Of a stretch of DNA of 64,000 bases, positions 43,814 through 51,857 are shown in pieces (position 1 is the first letter of the stretch; each line of letters begins with the position of its first letter). Source of the stretch: Dermatophilaceae bacterium Soc4.6 (lineage in GTDB: Bacteria; Actinomycetota; Actinomycetes; Actinomycetales; Dermatophilaceae). The stretch covers positions 1,550,001-1,614,000 of the forward strand of contig JAZGVH010000002.1 in NCBI GenBank assembly GCA_039889245.1, given 5' to 3'. The position numbers and the translations under genes are program-made. The notes beneath the pieces were generated by a model that worked only from the letters and a program-made list of their open reading frames with translations, did not search any database and was not told where the DNA came from.

Positions 43814-44023
43814 ATGAGCACCCAGAGCTGGACCGTGAACGGCATGACCTGCGACCACTGCGTTCGCGCGGTGACGCAGGAGGTCACCGCGATCGACACC
43901 GTGCAGGCCGTGCGGGTCGACCTCGAGGGCGGGCGTCTGACGGTCGACAGCACTGCTCCCCTGGACGAGGAGACCGTGGCCGTGGCCGTCGACGAGGCCG
44001 GCTACGAGCTCGTCCGCTCATGA
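43814..44023 (+). CDS. copZ: Copper chaperone CopZ (HMA domain)
   Basis: A 69-residue single heavy-metal-associated domain with the Cu(I)-binding motif GMTCDHC (Cys13, Cys16). It carries cytosolic Cu(I) to the pump encoded next. An ATG at 43799 is also in frame, but GAAAGGA before 43814 supports the later one. The gene is coupled to copA by a 4-base ATGA overlap and probably controlled by CsoR. Confidence 0.92.
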   Translation: MSTQSWTVNGMTCDHCVRAVTQEVTAIDTVQAVRVDLEGGRLTVDSTAPLDEETVAVAVDEAGYELVRS

Positions 44024-46350
44024 CCACGCCCACCACGACCGCACGCAGCGATGAGCCGGTCCTGCGGGACGTCACCCTCGAGATCATCGGGATGACGTGC
44101 GCCTCGTGCGCGATGCGGATCGAGAAGAAGCTCAACAAGATCGACGGGGTCACCGCGAGCGTCAACTACGCGACGGAGAAGGCTGCCGTCTCGGCCTCGG
44201 CCGACGTCGGCACCGACCAGCTCCTCGAAGTCGTCGCAGCCGCCGGGTACCACGCCAGCGTGCCGCGGCCCCCGCAGGACTCGAGCGCCGAGACGTTCCC
44301 CGGCGAGCCACGGGATGTCAGCCCGGGCGACGCGAGTCTTCAGGAGGCCCGTGCCCTGCGCCAGCGGCTGATCATCTCCTCCGTCCTCACCGTGCCGGTG
44401 GTCGTGCTCGCCATGATGCCGGCGTGGCAGTTCACCTCGTGGCAGTGGCTCTCCCTCACCCTTGCCGCACCCGTGGCCGTCTGGGGGGCCTGGCCGTTCC
44501 ACCGCGCCGCCTGGGTCAACCTGCGCCACGGCGCGACGACGATGGACACGCTCATCTCGATGGGGGTGAGCGCGGCCTTCCTCTGGTCGCTCTGGGCGCT
44601 CTTCCTCGGTGACGCCGGCCGGCCCGGCATGCGGCACGCCTTCGAGCTGACGCTGAGCCGCGGTGAGGGCAGTAGCTCGATCTACCTCGAGGCCGCAGCT
44701 GGCGTCACCACCTTCCTGCTCGCCGGCCGCTACGCCGAGGCACGGGCCAAGCGTCGTGCCGGAGCCGCCCTGCGCTCGCTGCTCGAGCTCGGCGTCAAGG
44801 ACGTCGCCCTCATTCGGGACGGGGTCGAGACGCAGGTGCCGGTCGAGCGCCTGGCGATCGGCGACGTCTTCGTCGTCCGACCGGGCGAGAAGGTCGCCAC
44901 CGACGGGGTCGTCGAGCACGGCAGCTCAGCCCTGGACGTGTCCATGCTGACCGGGGAGTCCGTGCCGGTGGAGGTCAGCCCGGGCGATGACGTCGTCGGG
45001 GCGAGCGTCAACGCCGGAGGCCGGCTGCTCGTGCGGGCTACGCGCGTGGGCACCGACACCCAGCTGGCCCAGCTCGGGCGGCTCGTGGAGCAGGCCCAGA
45101 CCGGGAAGGCCGCCGTGCAGCGGCTGGCCGACCGGGTCTCGGCCGTCTTCGTGCCCGTCGTCATCCTGATCTCGCTCGCCACCCTCGCCGGCTGGCTCGT
45201 CGCCGGCGCCGGCGCCCAGGTCGCCTTCACCGCCGCGGTCGCGGTGCTGGTCATCGCCTGCCCGTGCGCCCTCGGTCTGGCGACCCCGGTCGCCCTCATG
45301 GTGGGCACCGGCCGCGGCGCCCAGCTCGGGATCGTCATCAAGGGCCCGGAGGTGCTGGAGTCGACCCGCCGGGTCGACACCGTGCTGCTCGACAAGACCG
45401 GCACGGTCACCACCGGCCGGATGGCCCTCGTCAGCGTGCACGTCAGCGCTCAGGTCGGTGCTCAGGTCAGCGATGCCCACGACCAGGCCCTGCGTCTCGC
45501 CGGGGCCCTCGAGTCCGCCTCGGAGCACCCTGTCGCGCAGGCTGTCGCTGCAGGGGCCCGCTCGAAGGTGGGGCCGCTGCCGCCCGTGGACGACTTCGAG
45601 AACATGCCCGGGCTCGGCGTGCGGGGCACGGTCGAGGGCCGGGCGGTGATGGTCGGGCGCCCCAGCCTCGTGGCCGGCGACCTCGACCCCGCTCTGCGCG
45701 ACGCGCTCAGCGAGGCGGCAGCAGCGGGACGCACCGCCGTCGTCGTCACCGTCGACCAGTCGCCGTACGCCGTGATCGTCGTCGCCGACACGATCAAGGA
45801 CTCCAGCGCCCTCGCCGTGCGCGAGCTGCGCGAGCTCGGACTCACCCCCGTGCTGCTGACCGGAGACCATGAGGCCGTCGCCCGCACCGTCGCCGCGCAG
45901 GTCGGCATCGACGAGGTCGTCGCCGACGTGCTCCCGCAGGGCAAGGTCGACGTGGTCCGCGCCCTGCAGGAGCAGGGACGGGTCGTGGCCATGGTCGGTG
46001 ACGGAGTCAACGACGCCGCCGCACTCGCTCAGGCCGACCTCGGCCTGGCCATGGGCACCGGCTCCGACGTCGCCATCGAGGCCTCAGACCTGACCCTCGT
46101 GAGTGGCGACCTTCGCTCGGCCGGCGACGCGATCCGCCTCTCGCGGCGCACGCTCGGCGTGATCCGGGGCAACCTCTTCTGGGCGTTCGCCTACAACGTC
46201 GCCGGGCTACCATTGGCCGCCGCCGGTCTGCTCAACCCCATGCTCGCCGGTGCCGCCATGGCCCTGTCGTCCCTCTTCGTCGTCGGCAACAGCCTGCGGC
46301 TGCGAGGCTTCACCGGGCACTCCATCACCTCCGAGAGCCAGAAGGGCTGA
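44020..46350 (+). CDS. copA: Cu(I)-exporting P1B-type ATPase
   Basis: A 776-residue P1B-1 ATPase. One N-terminal HMA domain (GMTCASC, Cys27 and Cys30) is followed by eight membrane helices. The transport motif CPC is in VIACPCALG, the phosphorylation site in [11 protein letters not shown], with TGES for dephosphorylation, SEHPVAQAV (HP motif) and [12 protein letters not shown]. The NP-site and the late YN and MxxSS-type motifs (YNVAG, MALSS) match Cu(I) specificity. It pumps cytosolic Cu(I) out. The three genes copZ-copA-csoR are nearly contiguous (3 bases to csoR). Confidence 0.95.
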   Translation: MTTPTTTARSDEPVLRDVTLEIIGMTCASCAMRIEKKLNKIDGVTASVNYATEKAAVSASADVGTDQLLEVVAAAGYHASVPRPPQDSSAETFPGEPRDVSPGDASLQEARALRQRLIISSVLTVPVVVLAMMPAWQFTSWQWLSLTLAAPVAVWGAWPFHRAAWVNLRHGATTMDTLISMGVSAAFLWSLWALFLGDAGRPGMRHAFELTLSRGEGSSSIYLEAAAGVTTFLLAGRYAEARAKRRAGAALRSLLELGVKDVALIRDGVETQVPVERLAIGDVFVVRPGEKVATDGVVEHGSSALDVSMLTGESVPVEVSPGDDVVGASVNAGGRLLVRATRVGTDTQLAQLGRLVEQAQTGKAAVQRLADRVSAVFVPVVILISLATLAGWLVAGAGAQVAFTAAVAVLVIACPCALGLATPVALMVGTGRGAQLGIVIKGPEVLESTRRVDTVLLDKTGTVTTGRMALVSVHVSAQVGAQVSDAHDQALRLAGALESASEHPVAQAVAAGARSKVGPLPPVDDFENMPGLGVRGTVEGRAVMVGRPSLVAGDLDPALRDALSEAAAAGRTAVVVTVDQSPYAVIVVADTIKDSSALAVRELRELGLTPVLLTGDHEAVARTVAAQVGIDEVVADVLPQGKVDVVRALQEQGRVVAMVGDGVNDAAALAQADLGLAMGTGSDVAIEASDLTLVSGDLRSAGDAIRLSRRTLGVIRGNLFWAFAYNVAGLPLAAAGLLNPMLAGAAMALSSLFVVGNSLRLRGFTGHSITSESQKG

Positions 46351-46353
46351 GCG

Positions 46354-46686
46354 ATGAGCGACCTCCCGACCGACCCGACCGGCATCCCTGGCGGGCACGA
46401 GGGCCCGCACGGCTACATCGGCAACAAGGACGCCTACCTCGCCCGGCTGCGCCGCATCGAGGGCCAGGCCCGCGGGCTGCAGCGCATGGTCGAGCAGGAC
46501 ACCTACTGCATCGACATCCTCACCCAGGTCTCGGCGATGACCAAGGCCCTGCAGGCGGTCTCCCTCGGCCTGCTCGAGGACCACCTGCGCCACTGCGTCG
46601 TCGACGCCGTCGCCCAGGGGGGGCCCGCCGCCGACGACAAGCTTGCCGAGGCCTCCGCCGCCATCGCGCGCCTCGTCAGGTCCTGA
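46354..46686 (+). CDS. csoR: Copper-sensing repressor CsoR
   Basis: A 110-residue all-helical repressor. The Cu(I) fingerprint is Cys52 - His77 - Cys81, with exactly the spacing of the M. tuberculosis CsoR triad Cys36-His61-Cys65. LRRIEGQARGLQRMVE is the DNA-contact helix of the DUF156 family. Cu(I) binding releases it from the operator, and the likely target is the inverted repeat at 43763-43777. Its stop is only 8 bases before nuoA, so the downstream complex I-like genes are probably in the same transcript. Confidence 0.92.
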   Translation: MSDLPTDPTGIPGGHEGPHGYIGNKDAYLARLRRIEGQARGLQRMVEQDTYCIDILTQVSAMTKALQAVSLGLLEDHLRHCVVDAVAQGGPAADDKLAEASAAIARLVRS

Positions 46687-46694
46687 GCAGACCC

Positions 46695-47039
46695 ATGGCC
46701 TTCCTCCCACTCCTCCTGCTGCTCGGCGCCGGTCTGCTCGGAGTCGCCACGCTCTACGGCGGCCACCGGCTCACTCACCAGGCCTTGCCCGCGCCAGCGC
46801 TGCCGTTCTTGTCCGGGGCGCTGCCCACCGAGCACGCCCTGTCGCGTTTCCACGCCCGGTGGTATGTCGCGACCCTGCTCTTCCTCGCCTTCGACGTCGA
46901 GATGCTCTTCATGTACCCCTGGGCGGTCGTCGTCGCGAGTGAAGGCCTCGGGTCGGTCGTCGAGATGTTCGCCTTCCTCGGCGTCCTGCTCGTCGGGGTG
47001 CTGTGGGCCTGGCGCGAAGGAGCGCTCCGATGGGTCTGA
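46695..47039 (+). CDS. nuoA: NuoA-like subunit of a truncated complex I
   Basis: A 114-residue protein with three membrane helices. The signature FHARWYVATLLFLAFDVEMLFMYPW fits NuoA, with acidic Asp67 and Glu69 kept. The loop after helix 1 that normally has E-x-C-G-x-x-P and reaches the quinone site reads LSGALPTEH here, so the cysteine is gone. In complex I this subunit links the Q-module to the proton pumps. It follows csoR after 8 bases and overlaps the next gene by 10 bases. AGCAGACC is a poor ribosome site, so coupling with csoR is likely. Confidence 0.8.
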   Translation: MAFLPLLLLLGAGLLGVATLYGGHRLTHQALPAPALPFLSGALPTEHALSRFHARWYVATLLFLAFDVEMLFMYPWAVVVASEGLGSVVEMFAFLGVLLVGVLWAWREGALRWV

Positions 47040-48157
47040 GCAGCGCCCTCGCCCGGCTCGCCTCGCGGCGCCTGCACGTGCTCCTCGTCGAGCACCCGGG
47101 CGAGTTCGTGACGCGAGCACGGGCCGAACGCGCAGTCACCGCGCGAGGCTGGGTGCTCGCCACGTCTCCTGCCGACGCCGACGCACTCCTGGAGTGCGGC
47201 ACCGCCAGTGGCGAGCAGCAGACCGCGGGCGTCGAGCACGTCTGGTCGCAGGTCCCTGGGCCCCGCAGCCGAGGCAGGGTCGTCACGGTCGTCGACGTCG
47301 AGCCGGCGCTCGACGCCCTCGCCGCCGGCTACCGCGGGTGGTCGGCGCAGGACGCCCGACCGGAGCCCGATCCGGAACATGCAGACCCTCAGCAGGGGCC
47401 GCACGACGAGCACGACGACAGTGCGGGCGACGGCATGGACGGCGAGATGGACATGGACGGCATGGACGGCATGGACGGCATGGACGGCATGGACGGCATG
47501 GACGGCGAGATGGACATGGACATGTCCGGGCCCGGTGGGATCGCGCTGGCCTCGGGGTCGGACGACGACCGGGACGGTCTCGAGATGGACGTGCTGCACC
47601 TGCCGCTCGGGCCGGTCCTCGCCACGTGGCCGGCCGGGCTCGTCGTCACCGCCACCCTGTCCGGAGACGTGATCGCTGGCGTCGAGGTCGACGTCACCCC
47701 GCCCCACACTCACACCGACACGCACACCGACACGCACGCGCCGGCCGACCTCGCCGCGAGGGCCTACCGGCTCGACGCCGCCGCCCGGGTGCTGGATCTC
47801 ACGGGAGCCGACGCTCTGGCGGCCCGGGCTCGGACCGCCCGCGACCAGGTCCTCGACGGCGAGAGCCCCGATCTCATCGACCTGTGCCGTCGCGTGGGGC
47901 GGTCACGGACCCTGCGCCGCTCACTGCGGCGCGTCGGCCCGGTCAGCCCCGAGCAGGCGGTCGACCACGGATGGCCCGGTGCGTGGGTCGGTGACGCCTA
48001 CGACCGGCTCCTGCGGCTGACCGCCTTCAGCAGCGAGACGCTATCTGTCGCAACGGGTCTCGACACCGTTGCCACTGCCCTTCCGGACCTCCTCGTGGGC
48101 TGTGAGCTCGCGTCCGCCCGCCTGACCGTCGCCAGCCTCGTGGGGCACCCGTCATGA
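47030..48157 (+). CDS. Novel subunit in the nuoB-nuoD position: degenerate NuoB/NuoD-like fusion with Met/Asp- and His-rich linkers
   Basis: A 375-residue soluble protein, not a recognised family. Residues about 14-90 (RRLHVLLVEHPGEF, SPADADALLECGTASGEQ, VWSQVPGPRS) are laid out like NuoB around its AD-x-x-IVAGT and Q-x-x-PR segments, but none of the NuoB iron-sulfur cysteines exist. Residues 133-167 are Met/Asp/Gly repeats and 224-236 are PPHTHTDTHTDTH. From about 192 LGPVLATWPAGLVVTATLSG, and at about 288-328 RVGPVSPEQAVDHGWPGAW, recall two NuoD blocks (GP-x-HP and the G-x-I-x-x-E-x-A-x-x-x-G segment). It overlaps nuoA by 10 bases and nuoH by 4. The fusion reading is inference; metal binding by the repeats is likely. 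Confidence 0.55.
   Translation: MGLSSALARLASRRLHVLLVEHPGEFVTRARAERAVTARGWVLATSPADADALLECGTASGEQQTAGVEHVWSQVPGPRSRGRVVTVVDVEPALDALAAGYRGWSAQDARPEPDPEHADPQQGPHDEHDDSAGDGMDGEMDMDGMDGMDGMDGMDGMDGEMDMDMSGPGGIALASGSDDDRDGLEMDVLHLPLGPVLATWPAGLVVTATLSGDVIAGVEVDVTPPHTHTDTHTDTHAPADLAARAYRLDAAARVLDLTGADALAARARTARDQVLDGESPDLIDLCRRVGRSRTLRRSLRRVGPVSPEQAVDHGWPGAWVGDAYDRLLRLTAFSSETLSVATGLDTVATALPDLLVGCELASARLTVASLVGHPS
47432..47530 (+). repeat. In-frame minisatellite encoding Met/Asp/Gly
   Basis: Five perfect copies of the 9-mer GGCATGGAC (47459-47503) are flanked on both sides by an 18-base unit GGCGAGATGGACATGGAC (47441-47458 and 47504-47521), with one more 9-mer at 47432-47440. They encode GMD and GEMDMD. 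Copy number can change without frame loss. Confidence 0.9.
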
Positions 48158-49065
48158 CCCTGATCCCGGTGTGGTGGACAGTGGCCACCCTCCTGGTCCT
48201 CGCCACCCTCGCTGCGTCCGCGCACGGCGCCCTTGCCGCGCGCACCGTCGGTGCGTCCCCGGGCGTGGGTGCCCTGCTCCCGGCGACCGAGACGGCCCGT
48301 CTGCTGCGCCAGGAGCGGCGCACGCTGCTGGCGGCCGACTCCCCGCTGTGGCGCATCGGCGGCGCCGGGCTTGCCCTGATCCCGCTGCTCATGGCCGCAG
48401 TCGTCCCCCTCGGGCCTCCTGCCGTGCTGGACTCACCCATCGGGATCGTCTGGTTCAACGCTGCCGACGTCGTGGTCTGGGCCCTGGTGTGGCTGCTCGG
48501 GTGGGGCGCCAACTCGACCTACGCCCTGGTCGGGGCCTTCCGCTTCCTCGCCACGGCGCTGGCCTACGAGCTGCCGCTGATGTTCGCCCTCACGACACCG
48601 GCGGTCGCCGCTGGCAGCCTGCGCGTGAGCGACGTCGTCGCCGCCCAGTCGGGGCTGTGGTACGTCGTGTGGATGCCGGTCGCCTTCGCCATCACCCTGC
48701 TCGGTGTCGTCGGCTTCTCGGTCTGGGGCCCCCTGTCGCCGGCCGCCGCACCCGACCTCGCCGGTGGGGTGCTGGCCGAGCTCTCCGGCCCCGACCGGCT
48801 GCTCGCGGGTGCCGGTCGCTACCTGCTGCTCACGGCCGGATCCGCCTTCGCCACGGCGCTGTTCCTCGGCGGCACTCAGGGTCCGCTCCTGCCCGGATGG
48901 ATGTGGATGAGTCTGAAGACCCTCGTGGTCGTGCTGGCCCTGGTCGCGGTTCGCGGCCGCCTGGTCCTGCTGCGGCCGGACCGCTTCCTCGAGGTCGGCT
49001 GGCTGGTCCTGCTGCCGCTGGCGCTGGCGCAGCTGCTCGTCGTCTCGCTGGTGGTGGCGTCATGA
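48154..49065 (+). CDS. nuoH: NuoH-like subunit with eroded quinone loop
   Basis: A 303-residue membrane protein with about eight helices. WLLGWGANSTYALVGAFRFLATALAYELPLMFAL is the NuoH core block. The quinone-binding loop of NuoH (normally RAPFD-x-x-E-x-E-x-E-L-V-x-G-x-x-x-E-Y-S-G) reads SPAAAPDLAGGVLAELSGPD, with most of the conserved acids lost. Thus the subunit can bridge to the antiporter-like subunits, but its quinone pocket is probably not working. The ATG overlaps the preceding stop (ATGA), and its own stop overlaps a micro-ORF. Confidence 0.8.
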   Translation: MTLIPVWWTVATLLVLATLAASAHGALAARTVGASPGVGALLPATETARLLRQERRTLLAADSPLWRIGGAGLALIPLLMAAVVPLGPPAVLDSPIGIVWFNAADVVVWALVWLLGWGANSTYALVGAFRFLATALAYELPLMFALTTPAVAAGSLRVSDVVAAQSGLWYVVWMPVAFAITLLGVVGFSVWGPLSPAAAPDLAGGVLAELSGPDRLLAGAGRYLLLTAGSAFATALFLGGTQGPLLPGWMWMSLKTLVVVLALVAVRGRLVLLRPDRFLEVGWLVLLPLALAQLLVVSLVVAS

Positions 49066-49121
49066 GCAACGACCGTCCGTGCCGCCGTCGCTGCCGGCGC
49101 GCGCCAGGGGGTCGGCCGTGA
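49062..49121 (+). CDS. 19-residue micro-ORF in the nuoI position
   Basis: [19 protein letters not shown]. The ATG overlaps the nuoH stop (ATGA) and its stop overlaps the nuoJ GTG (GTGA), so ribosomes could pass from nuoH to nuoJ through it. In complex I operons nuoI sits just here. The pair of cysteines (CRRRC) might be a last trace of it, or the peptide may only carry translational coupling. It is very basic (7 Arg). Confidence 0.35.
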   Translation: MSNDRPCRRRCRRAPGGRP

Positions 49122-49675
49122 TCGTGGTCTTCCTGCTCCTCGCCGCGGTCTCGGTGGTCACCGGGGCGCTGGTCTTCGTGGTCGACTCGATGGCGCGCGC
49201 GACCTACGCCCTGGCGTGCTCGTTCGTCGCCGTAGCCCTCGCCCTGCTGACCTTCGGCCTGACCTACCTCGGGGTCATCACCATCCTCATGATGGTGATG
49301 GAGATGGCGATCATGGCCGTCTTCATGATCATGTTCATGGGGATGAACCCCGCGCTCATGCCCATGGACATGGTCCACGGCAAGCGGGCCGCCCTGGCCG
49401 TCTCCGTCGCGCTCTTCGCGCTCCTCGTCGTCGGCATCGTGGTCGCTCCCTGGCCGGGCGCGGCCGGGTCGGCCTCCACCGCGAGCGACATCGCGGCCCT
49501 CGGCCACACCCTCATGGGGAGCAAGATGCTCGTGATGATGTCGGTGAGCCCGATCATGTTCGCCACCATCGTCGGTGGGGTGGTGCTCGCTTCGGGGCGC
49601 ACCCGCTACGACCGCTTCGGCGACGACCTCGACCACCCGGCGCAGGACCCGACACCCGGTGGGGTCGGCCGATGA
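49118..49675 (+). CDS. nuoJ: NuoJ-like subunit, Met-rich
   Basis: A 185-residue protein with five membrane helices, of the Oxidored_q3 (NuoJ) type: [20 protein letters not shown] holds the third-helix region. Twelve methionines lie within residues 58-85 ([20 protein letters not shown] and on), far more than in ordinary NuoJ. GTG 49118 has AGGGGG eight bases upstream; an earlier GTG at 49079 would add a basic tail overlapping the micro-ORF. It is coupled to nuoK by an ATGA overlap. Confidence 0.8.
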   Translation: MIVVFLLLAAVSVVTGALVFVVDSMARATYALACSFVAVALALLTFGLTYLGVITILMMVMEMAIMAVFMIMFMGMNPALMPMDMVHGKRAALAVSVALFALLVVGIVVAPWPGAAGSASTASDIAALGHTLMGSKMLVMMSVSPIMFATIVGGVVLASGRTRYDRFGDDLDHPAQDPTPGGVGR

Positions 49676-49974
49676 CCCTCCAGCTGGTCCTCGTCGTCGC
49701 CGCCGCACTCTTCTGCGTCGGGCTCTATGGCGCCCTCTCGCAGCAGGTCGTCGTGATGGTGATGATGGGCCTCGAGCTCATGCTCAACGGCCTCGTCCTC
49801 GCCGCGGCAGCGATCTGGCTCTTCCTGGCCCCGCGACCCACCGGCGAGGTCCTGCTGCTCGTGGTGCTCGCGGTCATGACGCTCGAGATGGCCATGGGCT
49901 TCGCGGTCGCCGTCCTGGTCCACCGGCGGCGCGGCAGCGACATGACCGACATGGCGGGAGACCTCGCCGGATGA
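49672..49974 (+). CDS. nuoK: NuoK-like subunit
   Basis: A 100-residue, three-helix protein. The two membrane glutamates that carry protons in NuoK are kept: Glu35 in [10 protein letters not shown] and Glu72 in [10 protein letters not shown], at the same positions as in E. coli (36 and 72). A Met/Asp tail (DMTDMAGD) ends the protein. The operon order J-K-L-M-N is classical. The stop is followed by nuoL after 7 bases. Confidence 0.88.
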   Translation: MTLQLVLVVAAALFCVGLYGALSQQVVVMVMMGLELMLNGLVLAAAAIWLFLAPRPTGEVLLLVVLAVMTLEMAMGFAVAVLVHRRRGSDMTDMAGDLAG

Positions 49975-49981
49975 GGAACCC

Positions 49982-51853
49982 ATGAGCCCCCATCTGAGCC
50001 TGCTCGCCTGGGCCCTGCCCGTCGTGCCCGCCGTCGCCGGCACCGCGCTGGCCCTGACCCGACCCACGTCTCGCCGGGTCGCGCACGGCGCCACCCTGAG
50101 CGCCGCCGCGGTCACCCTGGCCCTCACCATCGTCGCCGCGGCGACGCGCCCCAGCACCAGCACCCCGTTCCTGCTCGGCACCGACCTGGGGCTGCGGGTC
50201 GACGGGCTCGCCGCCGTCGTCTCCGTCACCGTCGCCGCCGTCGCCCTCCTTGCGCTGACCTTCGCCGCCGGCGGTGAGCGAGACGTCGACCAGGCCCCGG
50301 GCCGCTTCGGCGGGCTCATGCTGCTGTTCACCGCCGCCGTCCTCATCACCGTGACCGCAACGACCCTGCCGACGCTGCTGCTGGCCTGGGAGGTGATGGG
50401 CGCGACGTCGTACGCCCTCATCGGCTTCTCCTGGCGTGACCCGGAGCGGGTCTCGTCCGGTCTGGTGGCCTTCGTCACCACACGCGCCGCCGACCTCGGT
50501 CTCTACGTCGCCGCGGCGGCAGCGCTCGCCGGCGGGCACGGGCTGGCCCTGGCCGACCTCGCGCACGCCGACCCCGGGCCCCGCACCGTCGTCGCCGCCG
50601 GTGTCGCCGTCGCCGGGCTGGGGAAGGCGGCCCAGCTGCCCTTCTCCTTCTGGCTGTCGCGGGCCATGGTCGGACCCAGCCCGGTCAGCGCCCTCCTGCA
50701 CTCCGCCGCGATGGTCGCCATGGGCGGCTACCTGCTGCTGCGCGTGCCCGACCTGCTCACCGCCACCTGGGTCGGCCCAGCGGTCGCCTGGGTCGGCGCC
50801 GTCACCGCCGTCGTCCTCGGCGTCGTGGCGATCGCCCAGCGAGACCTCAAGCAGGTGCTCGCCGCCTCCACCGCCTCTCAGCTCGGCTTCGTCGTGCTCG
50901 CCGCCGGAGTCGGTGGCGTGACCGCCGGCACCACCCAGCTCGTGGCCCACGCAGCCACCAAGGCACTGCTCTTCCTCGTCGCCGGCGCCTGGCTGTCGGC
51001 CCTCGGCACCAAGGCGCTGCCCGCGCTGCGCGGGGCCGGCCGGCGCTGGCCGCTCGTCGGCGTCGTGGCCACGCTCGGCCTGCTCAGCCTCGCCGGGGTA
51101 GCGCCCCTGGCCCTGTGGGCGAGCAAGGAGGCCGTGCTCGCCTCCGCCGTCGAGCACGGCACCGCGCTCTACGCCGTCGGCCTGCTGGGGGCTGCGCTCT
51201 CGGCGGGCTACGCCGGACGCGTGCTCGCCGTCGTCCTCGCCCCGCTCGAGAGCGACGCCGACCGCACCGCTGACGCCAGGCTCGACACCGAGGAGGAGGG
51301 GACACGAGAGGTCACCACCGCGATGCGGGTGCCGATGCTCGTCCTCGGCCTCGGGGCAGCCGGTCTCGGTGTCCTGGTCCTCCCCCCGGTCTCCAGCGCC
51401 CTCGCCTCGGCGGTAGGCGACCCGCGGGCGCCTGCGCCCGGCCTGGTGGAGCTGCTCGCCTCGGCCGCGCTCGCCCTGGTCGTGCTCGTCGTCGCCTGGC
51501 GGGTGCGTCTGCCCGAGCCGGCCTGGGCCCGTGACTGGCTTCACCTGGAGGACCTCATGCAGCGAGCCGTGGTGGAGCCGACCGACCGGTTGGCCGGCTC
51601 CCTGGCGCGTTTCGACGACGAGGTCCTCTCCGCAGCCGTCGCCTCGACCGCTCGCACCACTCTGCGTCTCTCCGACCTGGCAGCCCGGTTCGACGGCGAC
51701 GTCATCGACCGGGCAGTGAAGGGCCTCGCGCATGCCGTACGACGGGCCGGGAGCCTCGCCCGCCGCCCCCAGACCGGCCAGCTCCACCAGTACTACGCCC
51801 AGAGCGTCGCCGTCCTCGCCGTCGCTGCCGTCCTCCTCGTCCTCGTCAGGTGA
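49982..51853 (+). CDS. nuoL: NuoL-like antiporter subunit
   Basis: A 623-residue subunit of about 15-16 helices. The helix-5 glutamate is kept in [19 protein letters not shown]. The helix-7 lysine is in [18 protein letters not shown], where the usual acid of D-A-M-E-G is replaced ([18 protein letters not shown]). [13 protein letters not shown] holds the later lysine. The lateral-helix region at the end is acidic and carries an amphipathic stretch (about 515-600). It belongs to the Mrp-type antiporter family and should move protons or sodium ions. ATG 49982 with AGGAACC before it. Confidence 0.88.
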   Translation: MSPHLSLLAWALPVVPAVAGTALALTRPTSRRVAHGATLSAAAVTLALTIVAAATRPSTSTPFLLGTDLGLRVDGLAAVVSVTVAAVALLALTFAAGGERDVDQAPGRFGGLMLLFTAAVLITVTATTLPTLLLAWEVMGATSYALIGFSWRDPERVSSGLVAFVTTRAADLGLYVAAAAALAGGHGLALADLAHADPGPRTVVAAGVAVAGLGKAAQLPFSFWLSRAMVGPSPVSALLHSAAMVAMGGYLLLRVPDLLTATWVGPAVAWVGAVTAVVLGVVAIAQRDLKQVLAASTASQLGFVVLAAGVGGVTAGTTQLVAHAATKALLFLVAGAWLSALGTKALPALRGAGRRWPLVGVVATLGLLSLAGVAPLALWASKEAVLASAVEHGTALYAVGLLGAALSAGYAGRVLAVVLAPLESDADRTADARLDTEEEGTREVTTAMRVPMLVLGLGAAGLGVLVLPPVSSALASAVGDPRAPAPGLVELLASAALALVVLVVAWRVRLPEPAWARDWLHLEDLMQRAVVEPTDRLAGSLARFDDEVLSAAVASTARTTLRLSDLAARFDGDVIDRAVKGLAHAVRRAGSLARRPQTGQLHQYYAQSVAVLAVAAVLLVLVR

Positions 51854-51857
51854 CCCC

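Noticed and set aside
46864-47994. 376-residue frame overlapping nuoA and protein X in another frame
   Set aside because: Almost pure Arg/Gly/Pro/Ala, a typical +1 frame shadow of GC-rich coding DNA.
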